Notes under the pieces: model-generated
What the model was told of the DNA's origin: nothing
Seen by the model: only the letters and a program-made list of their open reading frames with translations
Databases searched by the model: none
Position numbers and translations under genes: made by a program
NCBI RefSeq assembly: GCF_001886735.1
Contig: NZ_CP018076.1
Coordinates: 3,720,001-3,784,000 of the forward strand
Length of the DNA stretch: 64,000 nt
Direction of reading: 5' to 3'
Source of the DNA: Sulfitobacter alexandrii
GTDB taxonomy: Bacteria; Pseudomonadota; Alphaproteobacteria; Rhodobacterales; Rhodobacteraceae
In this document: piece by piece, positions 1 to 8,852 of the stretch
How positions within the stretch are numbered: the stretch's first letter is position 1
Layout of the letters: each line of letters begins with the position of its first letter

Positions 1-2
1 CC

Positions 3-380
3 CGGCTTCTGGACAGGATTGACCTGCTGGTCCTGAACGCGGTCGAGGCGGGGCAACTGGAAAAGGAGACCGGGACGGAGTTGCGCGACCTTCCCGTTGC
101 CGATGTGATCGTCACCCTCGGCGGTGACGGATGCCGTTGGATTTCAACCGCCACCCATGAAGAGAGACGGTTTCCCGCTTTCTCGACGCAGGTGGTGGAC
201 ACCACCGGGGCCGGAGACACCTTTACCGGGTACCTGATCGCCGGGCTGGACAGAGGCATGAAAATGGCCGAGGCGATCGAACTGGCGCAGAAGGCCGGTG
301 CGCTGATGGTCGCACGTCAGGGCACCGCCGATGTGATCCCGGACCTCAAGGATATCCAGGATCACGATTTCGGAGCGTGA
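3..380 (+). CDS. PfkB-family carbohydrate kinase (3' part)
   Basis: The open frame runs in from the window edge, so the N-terminal half of the protein is missing. The visible 125 residues carry an N-x-x-E motif (Asn-Ala-Val-Glu) near their start and the PfkB signature DTTGAGDTFTGYL, whose Asp is the catalytic base of this ATP-dependent sugar kinase family. Ribokinase-type members phosphorylate a sugar hydroxyl in the cytoplasm. The specific sugar cannot be told from this fragment. The neighbour msrA lies on the opposite strand with its stop one base away, so the two genes converge. Confidence 0.85.
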   Translation, partial: RLLDRIDLLVLNAVEAGQLEKETGTELRDLPVADVIVTLGGDGCRWISTATHEERRFPAFSTQVVDTTGAGDTFTGYLIAGLDRGMKMAEAIELAQKAGALMVARQGTADVIPDLKDIQDHDFGA

Positions 381-381
381 T

Positions 382-1047
382 CTATCCGACGAAGGGCGCG
401 TCGCTTCCCCAAAGCTCCTTGACCCGCTGGTCCCGACCGCAGCCATTGCGGTAGCGTTTATAGGCGACGGACTTCTTGACACCGATGCCGACACTGCTGA
501 ACGCCAGCCGGTCGCTGCTCTTGTAGTAGTCCTGATGATAGTCGCCCGCGGGATAGAAGGGCGTGTCGCCCAGTATGGGTGTCACGATATTCTGTCCCAG
601 CTCCGCCTGTGCTTCTGCCTTGACCCTTTCCGCGGCTGCCTTCTGCTGCGGCCCGTCCGCAAAGATCGCGGTGCGGTAACTGTTGCCCCGGTCACAGAAC
701 TGTCCGCCAGCGTCGGTCGGATCGATCGAGCGGAAAAAGAGGTACAGCAGGCTGTCCACGCTCACCACATCGGGGTCGAACCGGATCTGGACCGCTTCGT
801 AATGCCCGGTGCCGCCTGCCGTCACCTGATCGTAGGTGGGGTTGGCGACGGTTCCGCCGGCAAAACCTGAGACAGCTTCCTGTACACCGCGCACGGATTC
901 GAAATCGGCTTCGACACACCAGAAGCAGCCGCCTGCAACGGTAAGTGTCTGTGTCTCCGCGGCCCGTGCTTGCCCGGTCTGAACAACCAGTCCGAGCGCA
1001 ATCAGCGCGCCGAGGGCCAATGCCTTGATCTGTGTCAATCGCTTCAT
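382..1047 (-). CDS. msrA: Peptide-methionine (S)-S-oxide reductase MsrA, exported
   Basis: MsrA reduces methionine-S-sulfoxide in oxidised proteins. The catalytic motif GGCFWC is present near residue 39, followed by the family block FESVRGV and the GHYEAV segment. The 221-aa protein begins with a basic-then-hydrophobic stretch ending ARA-AE, a typical Sec signal peptide. That places the enzyme in the periplasm, unlike the cytoplasmic MsrA of most bacteria. The start was chosen at an ATG preceded by GGGAGGT at good spacing. The frame stays open further upstream, but only over sequence with no ribosome binding site. It lies 77 bases downstream of pcaQ on the same strand and could be read from that transcript. 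Confidence 0.93.
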   Translation of the reverse strand: MKRLTQIKALALGALIALGLVVQTGQARAAETQTLTVAGGCFWCVEADFESVRGVQEAVSGFAGGTVANPTYDQVTAGGTGHYEAVQIRFDPDVVSVDSLLYLFFRSIDPTDAGGQFCDRGNSYRTAIFADGPQQKAAAERVKAEAQAELGQNIVTPILGDTPFYPAGDYHQDYYKSSDRLAFSSVGIGVKKSVAYKRYRNGCGRDQRVKELWGSDAPFVG

Positions 1048-1124
1048 GGTGACCTCCCTTTCCAACGGCGATAGCCCAACGCTGGACCTGTACGTCAGGT
1101 AGTACAAGCCGGGTTCGATCAAGG

Positions 1125-2102
1125 TCACGTCGTGGTGAAACCGCGTGATCGGTGCGGGGCCGGATGGTGCCGACCCTCATCCAACGTGTCTGCCAGTGCC
1201 TGTCGGAACAGCCTCAGCGCCGGTGTCGGCTCCTCCTCGGATCGGGTCATCATGCCGACCGGACCGGACATGCTGTCGGTATCGATGGGCAGGATCGACA
1301 CGCGGCCTGCCGCAACATCCCGTGCAACGACGCCTTGGCTTATGATCCAAACCGCATGCGCCGGGCCCAGCATCATCGCGCGGCCGAAGGCGGCGGAAAC
1401 GGTTTCCAGCAGGCGCGGGAAGGCGGCGATGCCCTTTTCGATCATGAACCGATCGACCAAAGGCCGGATCGCGGCGTTCGGCGGCGGATACAGCACCCGA
1501 TGTTCCGCCAGGGCAGACGCATCGCGCACACCTTCCGCGGGGTGATGGCGGGCCGCGGCAAAGACGACCCGCTCGGAATAGAGCTGGGTGAAACTGATAC
1601 CGTTCATGCGGTCGGGCGATCCCATGCGGCCGATCACCAGATCGAGGTCACCCGCGCGCAGACCGTCGATCGAAGTGGCGATCGGCCCTTCGATCACGGT
1701 CACCGGCGTGGCGGGGGACAGACGTTCGAACTGCAGGATCACGTCCGGCAACAGGTCGGCAGAGACAGACGGCAGCGTGCCGATCCTCAACGGCGCGGCG
1801 CGACCGGCGCTCAGCGCGGCAAGACTGGTCAAGCCGTGGTCAACCGCAGCGAGGCCCTGCTCGGCGAATTGCCGAAAGACGGCCCCCTCGCGCGTCAGGG
1901 CGATTCCGGCCCTTCCCCGGTGCAGAAGCGTGACGCCAAGTATATGTTCGAGATCCGCAAGGGTCTTGGAAACGGTCGGCTGGGTCAGGAACATCCTTTC
2001 GGCCGCACCTTTCAGACTGCCGCACCTCACCGTTTCGACAAATGCCGAAAGGTGACGCATCTTGATCCGACGGGTCTGTTTGAATTCCATTCTGGAAATC
2101 AT
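1125..2102 (-). CDS. pcaQ: LysR-type regulator PcaQ of protocatechuate catabolism
   Basis: This LysR-family activator has an N-terminal winged helix-turn-helix (about residues 17-75, with [14 protein letters not shown]) and a C-terminal effector domain. The sequence matches the PcaQ subgroup, which in related bacteria responds to beta-carboxy-cis,cis-muconate or similar pathway intermediates and activates the pca operon. It is divergent from pcaC-pcaH-pcaG with a 71-base gap holding inverted repeats, the usual LysR arrangement. Met-5 (position 2090) is an equally good start, because family members begin close to the RRIKxRHL segment. At 325 aa it is the usual length. Confidence 0.92.
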   Translation of the reverse strand: MISRMEFKQTRRIKMRHLSAFVETVRCGSLKGAAERMFLTQPTVSKTLADLEHILGVTLLHRGRAGIALTREGAVFRQFAEQGLAAVDHGLTSLAALSAGRAAPLRIGTLPSVSADLLPDVILQFERLSPATPVTVIEGPIATSIDGLRAGDLDLVIGRMGSPDRMNGISFTQLYSERVVFAAARHHPAEGVRDASALAEHRVLYPPPNAAIRPLVDRFMIEKGIAAFPRLLETVSAAFGRAMMLGPAHAVWIISQGVVARDVAAGRVSILPIDTDSMSGPVGMMTRSEEEPTPALRLFRQALADTLDEGRHHPAPHRSRGFTTT

Positions 2103-2137
2103 AAAGCATACGAAGTCATTTTGAATGCCTTTCTCAT

Positions 2138-2157
2138 GGCTTTAGGCTGAAAGCCTA
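2138..2157. promoter_or_regulatory. Candidate PcaQ operator: two overlapping dyads
   Basis: The pcaQ-pcaC gap contains a perfect inverted repeat TAGGCT-GAA-AGCCTA (2143-2157). It overlaps a wider dyad GGCTTT-AGGCTG-AAAGCC (2138-2155). LysR proteins bind dyads in such divergent promoter gaps, so this is the best candidate site here. It does not match the ATAACC-N4-GGTTAA box described for PcaQ in rhizobia, so the assignment is inference. Confidence 0.45.
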
Positions 2158-2173
2158 GAACGAGGAGGCGAGG

Positions 2174-2554
2174 ATGTCGGAGAAGTACGAAAAAGGGATG
2201 CTCGTGCGTCGGCAGGTGCTGGGCGATGCCCACGTCGACCGTGCGGAAGCGAGCAGGGTCGATTTCGACGCGCCGTTCCAAGAAATGATCACCGAGGGCG
2301 CTTGGGGAACACTCTGGGCGGACGACACGATTTCGCGCAGGGAAAGGTCGATGCTGACCCTGGCCCTGCTGGCCGCCATGGGAAATTTCGACGAGATCCC
2401 CATGCACATTCGCGCCAGCCGCACGACCGGAGCCGAACCGCGTGACGTGTTGCAGGCCTTCATGCATGTTGCCATCTATGCGGGCGTGCCAAAAGCCAAC
2501 CACGCCATCAAGCTCGCCAAGCAGACCTATGCGGAACTCGGAGTCGACCTATGA
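2174..2554 (+). CDS. pcaC: 4-carboxymuconolactone decarboxylase PcaC
   Basis: PcaC converts gamma-carboxymuconolactone to beta-ketoadipate enol-lactone in the protocatechuate branch of the beta-ketoadipate pathway. The 126-aa protein has the family size and the alpha-helical AhpD-like core, including the [20 protein letters not shown] block and the catalytic-region His in PMHIRAS. A strong ribosome binding site (GAGGAGGCGAGG) precedes the ATG. It is the first gene of the operon and overlaps pcaH by four bases (ATGA), so translation is coupled. pcaD, often placed between pcaQ and pcaC in relatives, is absent here. Confidence 0.93.
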   Translation: MSEKYEKGMLVRRQVLGDAHVDRAEASRVDFDAPFQEMITEGAWGTLWADDTISRRERSMLTLALLAAMGNFDEIPMHIRASRTTGAEPRDVLQAFMHVAIYAGVPKANHAIKLAKQTYAELGVDL

Positions 2555-3294
2555 CAGAAACTCGAACGCCGAACCTGGGTGGATTTGTGCCGCGTGACCG
2601 CAGCTGGCACCCGGATGCGCTGACCCCGCCGTACAAGACGAGCGTCAAGCGCAGCCCGCAGGCGGCGCTTCTTTCGTTTCCGACCACGCTGAGCGAGGAA
2701 ACCTCGCCGATGTTCGGGCACGGGATGATCGGGGCGCTGGATAACGACCTCATCCACAACTACGCGCAATCGGGTCAAAGCGCGATCGGACCCCGAATCA
2801 TCGTGCACGGTCGTGTTCTGGACGAGATGGGACGGCCCGTGCCGGGCGCGCTGCTGGAGTTCTGGCAGGCCAACGCGGGGGGCCGCTATCGGCACAAGAA
2901 GGAAAAGTACCAGGCGGCGTTGGACCCGAATTTCGGCGGCTGCGGTCGCACGATCACGGGGAACGACGGTGCCTACGAGTTTCGTACGGTGATGCCGGGG
3001 CCTTATCCCTGGCCGAACGGCATGAATGACTGGCGACCGGCACATATCCACTTCTCGGTCTTCGGTCACGGTTTCGCCCAGCGCCTGATCACGCAGATGT
3101 ACTTTGAAGGTGATCCGCTGATCCCGCTGTGCCCCATCGTCGGGGTGCTGAAATCGCAGGAGGCCATCGACCAGCTGACCGCGCTGCTCGACATGCATCG
3201 CACGGTGCCGATGGACGCGCGTGCCTACAAGTTCGATATCGTGTTGCGGGGGCGGCGTCAGACATACTTCGAAAACCGGGCGGAGGGGCTTTGA
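2551..3294 (+). CDS. pcaH: Protocatechuate 3,4-dioxygenase beta subunit
   Basis: PcaH is the iron-bearing subunit of the intradiol ring-cleaving dioxygenase that opens protocatechuate to beta-carboxy-cis,cis-muconate. The intradiol dioxygenase core is recognisable from [23 protein letters not shown] onward in pieces. Tyr ligand candidates lie in [11 protein letters not shown] and in the GPYPWPNG loop, and His ligands in RPAHIHFSV, consistent with the Tyr2His2 non-haem Fe(III) site of the family. The 247-aa length is normal. It sits between pcaC (overlapping) and pcaG, with which it forms the heteromeric enzyme. Confidence 0.95.
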   Translation: MTETRTPNLGGFVPRDRSWHPDALTPPYKTSVKRSPQAALLSFPTTLSEETSPMFGHGMIGALDNDLIHNYAQSGQSAIGPRIIVHGRVLDEMGRPVPGALLEFWQANAGGRYRHKKEKYQAALDPNFGGCGRTITGNDGAYEFRTVMPGPYPWPNGMNDWRPAHIHFSVFGHGFAQRLITQMYFEGDPLIPLCPIVGVLKSQEAIDQLTALLDMHRTVPMDARAYKFDIVLRGRRQTYFENRAEGL

Positions 3295-3296
3295 GC

Positions 3297-3911
3297 ATGG
3301 TGCAGAGACTGGATTACCTGAAAGAAAGCCCAAGCCAGACGGCCGGACCCTATGTTCACATCGGCTGCACCCCGAATTTTACCGGCATCGACATCTATGG
3401 CGGCGACCTCGGCACAAAGATGAAGACCGGCCCGGTCAAGGGTCAGGAGATCGTGATCAAGGGAACGGTCTTCGACGGCACGGGGACACCGCTGCGGGAC
3501 GCGATGATCGAAATCTGGCAACCTGATGCCGCGGGGCTGTTTCCGTCGTTGAACGAGACAAGGGGCAAGGCAGACCCGAATTTCACCGGATGGGGCCGCT
3601 CGCCGGGTGACATGGAAACGGGCGAGTTTTCGTTCGATACCGTGAAGCCGGGCGCGGTGCCCATGCCCGATGGCCGGATGCAGGCACCCCACGTAACCGC
3701 CTGGATCGTGGCGCGGGGGATCAACATCGGTCTGCACACGCGGATCTACTTCGAAGATGAGGCCGAAGCGAACAGCGCCGACCCCTTGCTGAGCGGGATC
3801 GAACACCAGAATCGGGTTCCGACCCTGCTCGCCAGGAAAGAAGCTGACGGGGTCTATCGGTTCGACATCCACTTGCAGGGTCCGAACGAAACCATCTTTT
3901 TCGATATCTAG
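3297..3911 (+). CDS. pcaG: Protocatechuate 3,4-dioxygenase alpha subunit
   Basis: PcaG is the non-catalytic partner that shapes the active site of protocatechuate 3,4-dioxygenase. The 204-aa protein starts SPSQTAGPYVHIG-like within its first 22 residues, typical of alpha subunits, and has the intradiol core (GTGTPLRDAMIEIWQPDA) followed by GWGRSPGD. The ATG chosen lies three bases after the pcaH stop. A longer in-frame extension overlaps pcaH and is not used. The iron-binding His pair of PcaH is not conserved here, as expected for the alpha chain. Confidence 0.95.
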   Translation: MVQRLDYLKESPSQTAGPYVHIGCTPNFTGIDIYGGDLGTKMKTGPVKGQEIVIKGTVFDGTGTPLRDAMIEIWQPDAAGLFPSLNETRGKADPNFTGWGRSPGDMETGEFSFDTVKPGAVPMPDGRMQAPHVTAWIVARGINIGLHTRIYFEDEAEANSADPLLSGIEHQNRVPTLLARKEADGVYRFDIHLQGPNETIFFDI

Positions 3912-3919
3912 GGGGCCGC

Positions 3920-4756
3920 GTGAACAAACCCTGCATCATTTGCGTGGCCATCACCGGGTCAGTACCAACCAAGGCCGACAACCCGGCGGTTCCGATCACG
4001 GTTTCGGAACAGATCGAAAGTACGCAGGAAGCCTATGAGGCTGGTGCGACAATCGCGCACTGCCACGTGCGCAACGAGGACGAAACACCAACCAGCGACC
4101 CGGACCGTTTTGCAGCCCTGAAAGGAGGGATTGAGAAACACTGCCCCGGCATGATCGTGCAACTCTCGACCGGGGGGCGCTCAGGCGCAGGACGGGCTCG
4201 GGGCGGGATGCTGCCATTGCAGCCCGACATGGCGTCCCTGTCCGTGGGATCGAACAACTTTCCCACCCGTGTCTACGAGAACCCGCCGGACCTGGTCGAC
4301 TGGTTGGCGGCCGAAATGGTCGCTCATGACGTCAAGCCGGAGATCGAAGCCTTTGACCTCAGCCACATCTTTCGTGCGGCCGAGATGCACCAAAACGGTA
4401 AGATCAAGGACAGACCTTATGTTCAGTTCGTGATGGGTGTGAAGAACGCGATGCCTGCGGACCGGGCTGTGTTCGATTTCTACGTCCACACCGTCAAGCG
4501 ACTGTTCGGCGAAGATGCGCCTTGGTGCGCTGCCGGAATCGGCGCGAACCAGATCGTCCTGAACGACTGGGCCATCTCGAACGGCGGCCATGCCCGCACC
4601 GGGCTGGAAGACAATGTGCGGCTGGACAGAAACACCTTGGCCCCCTCGAACGCCGCTTTGGTCCGGCGCACGGCGCAGATCTGTGACAAGTATGAGCGAC
4701 CTGTTGCGACATGGCAGGAAGCCCGCCGGATCCTCGGGTTGCGACACGTTTCGTGA
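3920..4756 (+). CDS. Beta-keto acid cleavage enzyme (BKACE, DUF849 family)
   Basis: BKACE enzymes condense a beta-keto acid with acetyl-CoA to give acetoacetate and a new CoA thioester, using a zinc ion in a TIM barrel. The 278-aa sequence has the family landmarks in order: AITGSVPT near the N-terminus, the metal-binding AHCHVRNED, STGG, the EAFDLSH segment and the C-terminal GHARTGLEDN loop. The start is GTG, eight bases after pcaG, so it is the last gene of the pca operon. In the pathway context the obvious candidate substrate is beta-ketoadipate, which would yield succinyl-CoA and acetoacetate. That substrate is inference. Confidence 0.85.
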   Translation: MNKPCIICVAITGSVPTKADNPAVPITVSEQIESTQEAYEAGATIAHCHVRNEDETPTSDPDRFAALKGGIEKHCPGMIVQLSTGGRSGAGRARGGMLPLQPDMASLSVGSNNFPTRVYENPPDLVDWLAAEMVAHDVKPEIEAFDLSHIFRAAEMHQNGKIKDRPYVQFVMGVKNAMPADRAVFDFYVHTVKRLFGEDAPWCAAGIGANQIVLNDWAISNGGHARTGLEDNVRLDRNTLAPSNAALVRRTAQICDKYERPVATWQEARRILGLRHVS

Positions 4757-4828
4757 CCGCACGGCCGAAGCCGCTTCGCAGGAGACCAATCACCGGATCG
4801 GCACCGTCGCCCCTTTAGCGCCCTTAGG

Positions 4829-5992
4829 CTAGATGCCGTTGAAGAAACGTTGCATCCGGTCCATCGCCTCTTCAAGACGTTCCAGTTCGGCACAGCCGAA
4901 ACAGACGCGCAGGTGCCCCTGGCCTGCCTCGCCGTAGAAACTGCCGGCTTCGACCACCACCCCGACTTCGGCCAACAGCCGGTCCGCGCACTCCTGCGCG
5001 GCCAGACCAGTGCCGATAATGTCCGGAAAGGCATAGATCGTTCCTTCGACCGCGGCACATGTCACACCGGGCATCTGGTTCAGCCTGCGCACCACGAGGT
5101 CGCGCCTTGCCCGGTCCCGGTCCACCATCCCCGCGAGAATCTTGGGATCTCCCGTTAGCGCCGCGATGGCACCATGCTGCACGAAGGTGTTCACATGGGT
5201 CACTTCGTTGGTGTGGACCTTCATCAAGGGTGCGATCAGCGATTCATCGGCAGCGATGTAGCCCAGCCGCCACCCGTCCATCGCGTAGGCCTTGGTAAAG
5301 GCGCCCATGGTGATGGTCCGCTCCTTCATCCCCGGAAGGCCGGCTATCGAAATGTGACGATGCCCGTCATAGGTGATCTCGGCATAAACCTCGTCGGACA
5401 GAACCAGAAGATCGTGTGCGACCGCGAGGTCAGCGAGACCACGCAGTTCGTCACGGGTATAGACCCGGCCTGTCGGATTGCAGGGATTTATCAGCGCGAT
5501 GGCGCGGGTTCGTGCGGTGATATGCGGCTCTATCAAGGCGGGATTCAGCGAAAACCCATTCCGATTATCAAGCGGCGCGATAACCACCTTGGCGCCGGCC
5601 AGCTCGGCCTTTCCGATATGTTGAGGGTAGTAGGGTGCCAGCAGGATCACCTCGTCACCTGCATCGAGATAGGCCATGAACGCGGCAAAGGATGCCTGGG
5701 TAAGACCGTTTGTCACGATCACTTCGTCCGCATTGTAGGTGGGCCCATCATGCGCGCCCAGCCGGTCCGCGATGGCGCGGCGCAACTCCGGCAGGCCCTG
5801 CAGATCGGAATAATGTACATCACCCGCTTGCAGCGCCGCGATGGTGGCGTCCTTGATATGCTGCGGTGTATCTTCGGCCGGCATCCCCAGTTCGAGATGA
5901 ATCAGATCACCTTCCATGCCCACTGCCTTGGCGAACATGCCGAAGTTCTTGGGGCTGCTGTCGGTGATCCGGCGGGCGGGTCGAACAGGCAT
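4829..5992 (-). CDS. PLP-dependent class I/II aminotransferase
   Basis: This 387-aa enzyme belongs to fold-type I, the aspartate aminotransferase superfamily. Visible landmarks are the NPCNPTG loop (169-175), Asp-200 and Tyr-203 that contact the pyridine ring of PLP, the Schiff-base lysine Lys-234 in GAFTKAYAMDGWRLGY, and a C-terminal RVCFG carboxylate-binding Arg. The amino-acid substrate cannot be read from sequence. It is transcribed toward the end of the pca operon and away from the next gene, an SDR. No SD-rich leader decides the start, but the ATG gives full family length. Confidence 0.9.
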   Translation of the reverse strand: MPVRPARRITDSSPKNFGMFAKAVGMEGDLIHLELGMPAEDTPQHIKDATIAALQAGDVHYSDLQGLPELRRAIADRLGAHDGPTYNADEVIVTNGLTQASFAAFMAYLDAGDEVILLAPYYPQHIGKAELAGAKVVIAPLDNRNGFSLNPALIEPHITARTRAIALINPCNPTGRVYTRDELRGLADLAVAHDLLVLSDEVYAEITYDGHRHISIAGLPGMKERTITMGAFTKAYAMDGWRLGYIAADESLIAPLMKVHTNEVTHVNTFVQHGAIAALTGDPKILAGMVDRDRARRDLVVRRLNQMPGVTCAAVEGTIYAFPDIIGTGLAAQECADRLLAEVGVVVEAGSFYGEAGQGHLRVCFGCAELERLEEAMDRMQRFFNGI

Positions 5993-6084
5993 GGCTCATC
6001 CTTGCATTGACCTGATGCGTGCGTTTACATCCACCTCTGAGTAACGCGGGACCGGCGAAAGCGCCAGTTCCGAGAGGAGGGCAC

Positions 6085-6807
6085 ATGGACAAGATTGCAG
6101 TCGTCACGGGCGCCGCGGGAGGGATGGGGCGCGCCATCGTCGCGCAATTGATGAAAGACGGGTTTCTGGTGGTGGGGCTGGATCTTGATGCCGAGAGCCT
6201 GAAGGAAATGGAGGCCGACGGATTTCAGGGGATCAAAACGGACCTTACCGACTACGGGTCGATCACGGATGCCTTTGCGGCGATAGCGGACCGGCACGGA
6301 GGTGTTGACGCGTTGGTGAACAATGCCGGCACCTGCTTCATGTCCGAGTTTCCGGACATCCCCGAAGCGGAGTTCGAAAAGCAGATGGCCCTGAATTTTT
6401 CCGGCGCCTTCCATTGCTGTCAGGCGGCGATCAAGCTGATGCAGGGCCGGCCCGGTGTGCGGAAGATCGTCAATATATCCTCCAATGGGGCCTACAATTT
6501 CGATGCTTTCGACCCTCCCCATTATCGCGCGTCCAAAGCCGCGCTCGACACGCTGACCAAGGATCTGGCGCGGCGCTATGCCACCGAGAAAATAGCGGTG
6601 AATTCCATCGCGCCCGCCATGACGGAAACGCCGCTGTTCAATGTCGTGAGCGAAGAGGTGCTGGCCAAGGCGATCGCGCAGATGCCGCATGGCCGCGCGA
6701 TGCAGCCTTCGGAGATCGCGGCATGGGTCGGATTCCTCGTTTCTCCCGCCGGCGATGTTTCCAGCGGAAACGTCATCATCCTGAACCAGGGCCGGGACGT
6801 TCGTTAG
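6085..6807 (+). CDS. Short-chain dehydrogenase/reductase (SDR)
   Basis: A 240-aa classical SDR, an NAD(P)-dependent oxidoreductase of alcohols or ketones. The cofactor motif TGAAGGMG (residues 8-15), NNAG near residue 81, NISS, and the catalytic Tyr-147 and Lys-151 (Tyr-Arg-Ala-Ser-Lys) are present. Asp-32 and Asp-34 after the second strand (GLDLD) favour NAD over NADP. The chosen ATG follows AGAGGAGG at good spacing, and the open frame before it lacks such a site. Its stop is three bases from the converging MBL-fold gene. Substrate unknown. Confidence 0.9.
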   Translation: MDKIAVVTGAAGGMGRAIVAQLMKDGFLVVGLDLDAESLKEMEADGFQGIKTDLTDYGSITDAFAAIADRHGGVDALVNNAGTCFMSEFPDIPEAEFEKQMALNFSGAFHCCQAAIKLMQGRPGVRKIVNISSNGAYNFDAFDPPHYRASKAALDTLTKDLARRYATEKIAVNSIAPAMTETPLFNVVSEEVLAKAIAQMPHGRAMQPSEIAAWVGFLVSPAGDVSSGNVIILNQGRDVR

Positions 6808-6810
6808 ACC

Positions 6811-7569
6811 CTACTCGAACCAGTCGGGCGCCTTGCGAAGGTCGGGCCACTGTTCCGGGCTGTGACCGTAGATCACCAGCGCGTCCCTTTCCCGCGCCAA
6901 TGCCATCAGGCGGTCCCCGTGAAAGATCGCCTGATCGTCGTCCCATGAACCCGCAAACTTCTCGTCGATCTCGGACGCCCGGCTGATCGCGTCCGACGTC
7001 AGAAGAACCCAGCCTGTCTGCGGCAGATCGACCATGAAGGCCAATTGCCCCGGTGCGTGTCCGGGACAGTGCAGGACCTCGAACCCCGGTCCGAGCATCA
7101 TGTCCGAATGGACGAGGCGATAATCCCTGTCCGGCCATTCCATGGCCTGTTTTCCCGACCAGTACAGCGGCCTGGGCAAGGCCCGTTCAGCGGCGGAGAT
7201 CAGGATCGGCGCCTCGGGGTACCCTGCCATGTCACCGACGTGGTCGATGTGCGTATGGCTTTGGATCATCAGGGTGACATCGGATTTGGCCAGCCCCAGG
7301 GTTTGCAGCTGCGGACCCGGCATGTTTTCCGCCGTCACCGACAGGACGCGGCCGAAACTGCCAAGGTCATCCTCCGCCGTCGCGGCCTCTGCGTCGTCCG
7401 CATACTTCTGCGGGAATCCCGTATCGATGAGCACAACCTCGTCGGCGTCGGTCTGAACAACGAATCCGCAGATGCCGATCGTGCGCGGGCCTGCGTGAAC
7501 TTCGAAAAGGCCGTAATCAAGAACGGCGAGGCGTTTCGGTTTGCCCTTGAGCGTGAACTGTTTATCCAT
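6811..7569 (-). CDS. Metallo-beta-lactamase-fold hydrolase, lactonase-like
   Basis: This 252-aa protein has the MBL zinc motif HTHIDH (His-105, His-107, Asp-109, His-110), a downstream His in CPGHAPGQ, an Asp in TSDAI and a final His in YGHSP, so both metal sites look complete. Overall arrangement resembles the N-acyl-homoserine-lactonase-like branch of the superfamily. Quorum quenching is possible, but other lactones or esters are equally likely. The ATG at 7569 was preferred over one 12 codons upstream because the longer version would overlap the divergent aminotransferase start. Only 25 bases separate the two start codons. Confidence 0.85.
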   Translation of the reverse strand: MDKQFTLKGKPKRLAVLDYGLFEVHAGPRTIGICGFVVQTDADEVVLIDTGFPQKYADDAEAATAEDDLGSFGRVLSVTAENMPGPQLQTLGLAKSDVTLMIQSHTHIDHVGDMAGYPEAPILISAAERALPRPLYWSGKQAMEWPDRDYRLVHSDMMLGPGFEVLHCPGHAPGQLAFMVDLPQTGWVLLTSDAISRASEIDEKFAGSWDDDQAIFHGDRLMALARERDALVIYGHSPEQWPDLRKAPDWFE

Positions 7570-7594
7570 GGCCGCGATTAGCCCGGGGGAGCAC

Positions 7595-8731
7595 ATGAAA
7601 GTCAAGATTCACACGTTGTTTCAATATCTGCTCGAGACCACCGATGCGGAACCGGAGGCCATCGTCGGCTTCTCGCTTTCCGGCTCGCCGGTTCTCGGCG
7701 ACTATCTGGATGCGCTGGACCCCAGCCTGTCGCTGGACTGGAACAACCGGGATTTCCGTGGCCTGCCCGAACTGCGGTCGCATGTCCTGACACAGGCCGG
7801 TCTTCAGGACCGGTGCGGTCTGGAAGACGTACTGATCACCGCAGGCGCCGCAGAAGCGAACTACCTTGCCATCATGCAGTTGCTGCAGCCGGGCGACGAG
7901 ATCGTCATCGAAACCCCGGGCTGGCCGCAGGCCGAGGTTCTGGCCAAGGCGATCGGTGCGAAGATCGTAAAGGTGACACGCCGGGAAAGCGAAGGATGGC
8001 ATCTGCCGATGGATCGCCTGCGCGATGCCGTCACCGACAAGACCAGGATGATCTTTGTGACCAACCCGAACAACCCGACGGGCGATTTGTTGAGCGCGGC
8101 CGAAATCGAGGAAATGGTCGGCATCGCCGCGGGTGTCGGCGCGTGGCTGCTGGTGGATGAGGTCTATGCCGGGCTGGAGTGGGACGGACCCCGCGCGCCA
8201 TCTGTCGCGGGTCTCTACGAGCGCGGAATCACGACCGGCTCCGTCAGCAAGGCGCTGGGCCTGCAGGGGCTCCGGACAGGCTGGATGATCTGCCGGGACG
8301 CGGATCTGCTGATGGATGCCGTGATTCTTCGGGAAAACAGTTCGGAGATCATGAACATCATGGGCGAGGTGATTGCGGAGATCGCCCTCAGGCCCGCGCG
8401 CTACGTGCCCGCCATGGAAAAGGCCCGCAGCGACGGGGCCGCGAACCTCGCCGAAATGAACGGTTGGGTCGAATCGCAGAAGGATCTCTCCTGGGTGTCG
8501 CCGCGCGCCGGGTTGATCGGATTGGCGCGGTTGCCGGACGGCATCGACAGCGATGCTTTCGCGCGCCGCCTGTTGGAAGACCCCTACCGAACCTTCCTGC
8601 TGCCTGGCAGTGCCTATGATCAGCCGAACCACATTCGGTTGGGAGTCGGCGGTGGCGCGGCCGTAAACCTGGGCAAGGGACTGGACCGCGTGAGCGCGGC
8701 GTTGAAAAATTGGTCGGATGACGGCGAATAG
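7595..8731 (+). CDS. PLP-dependent class I/II aminotransferase, second copy
   Basis: A 378-aa fold-type I enzyme distinct from the aminotransferase at 4.8-6.0 kb. It has NPNNPTG (157-163), Asp-188 and Tyr-191, and the PLP lysine Lys-219 in TGSVSKALGLQGLRTGW. The spacing and the SVSKALGLQGLR segment resemble a subgroup that also includes capreomycidine-synthase-like and other beta/gamma-eliminating or cyclising enzymes, so simple transamination is not assured. The ATG at 7595 follows GGGGGAG. It is divergent from the MBL-fold hydrolase with almost no intergenic room, which suggests that they are functionally linked or that promoters lie inside the neighbouring genes. Confidence 0.87.
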   Translation: MKVKIHTLFQYLLETTDAEPEAIVGFSLSGSPVLGDYLDALDPSLSLDWNNRDFRGLPELRSHVLTQAGLQDRCGLEDVLITAGAAEANYLAIMQLLQPGDEIVIETPGWPQAEVLAKAIGAKIVKVTRRESEGWHLPMDRLRDAVTDKTRMIFVTNPNNPTGDLLSAAEIEEMVGIAAGVGAWLLVDEVYAGLEWDGPRAPSVAGLYERGITTGSVSKALGLQGLRTGWMICRDADLLMDAVILRENSSEIMNIMGEVIAEIALRPARYVPAMEKARSDGAANLAEMNGWVESQKDLSWVSPRAGLIGLARLPDGIDSDAFARRLLEDPYRTFLLPGSAYDQPNHIRLGVGGGAAVNLGKGLDRVSAALKNWSDDGE

Positions 8732-8764
8732 ACTGCCGACACAAAAACTTCACGGGATTCGCTT

Positions 8765-8793
8765 TTGCGATCCGGGAAGTCTGGGTCTATAAG
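8765..8793 (+). promoter_or_regulatory. Sigma-70-type promoter for the epimerase gene
   Basis: TTGCGA (-35, 8765-8770), a 17-base spacer and TATAAG (-10, 8788-8793) lie about 60 bases before the epimerase start. This puts transcription start near 8800. It marks the left border of the glycan locus. Confidence 0.6.
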
Positions 8794-8852
8794 TCGCGGC
8801 TGAGGATGCCTAGCATCCATTCATTGAAGAAATTTGTCCTCGGAGACCGAAT

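Noticed and set aside
4766..4778. Small hairpin CGAAG-CCG-CTTCG after the BKACE gene as a terminator of the pca operon
   Set aside because: Only five base pairs and no T-run follows, too weak to call.
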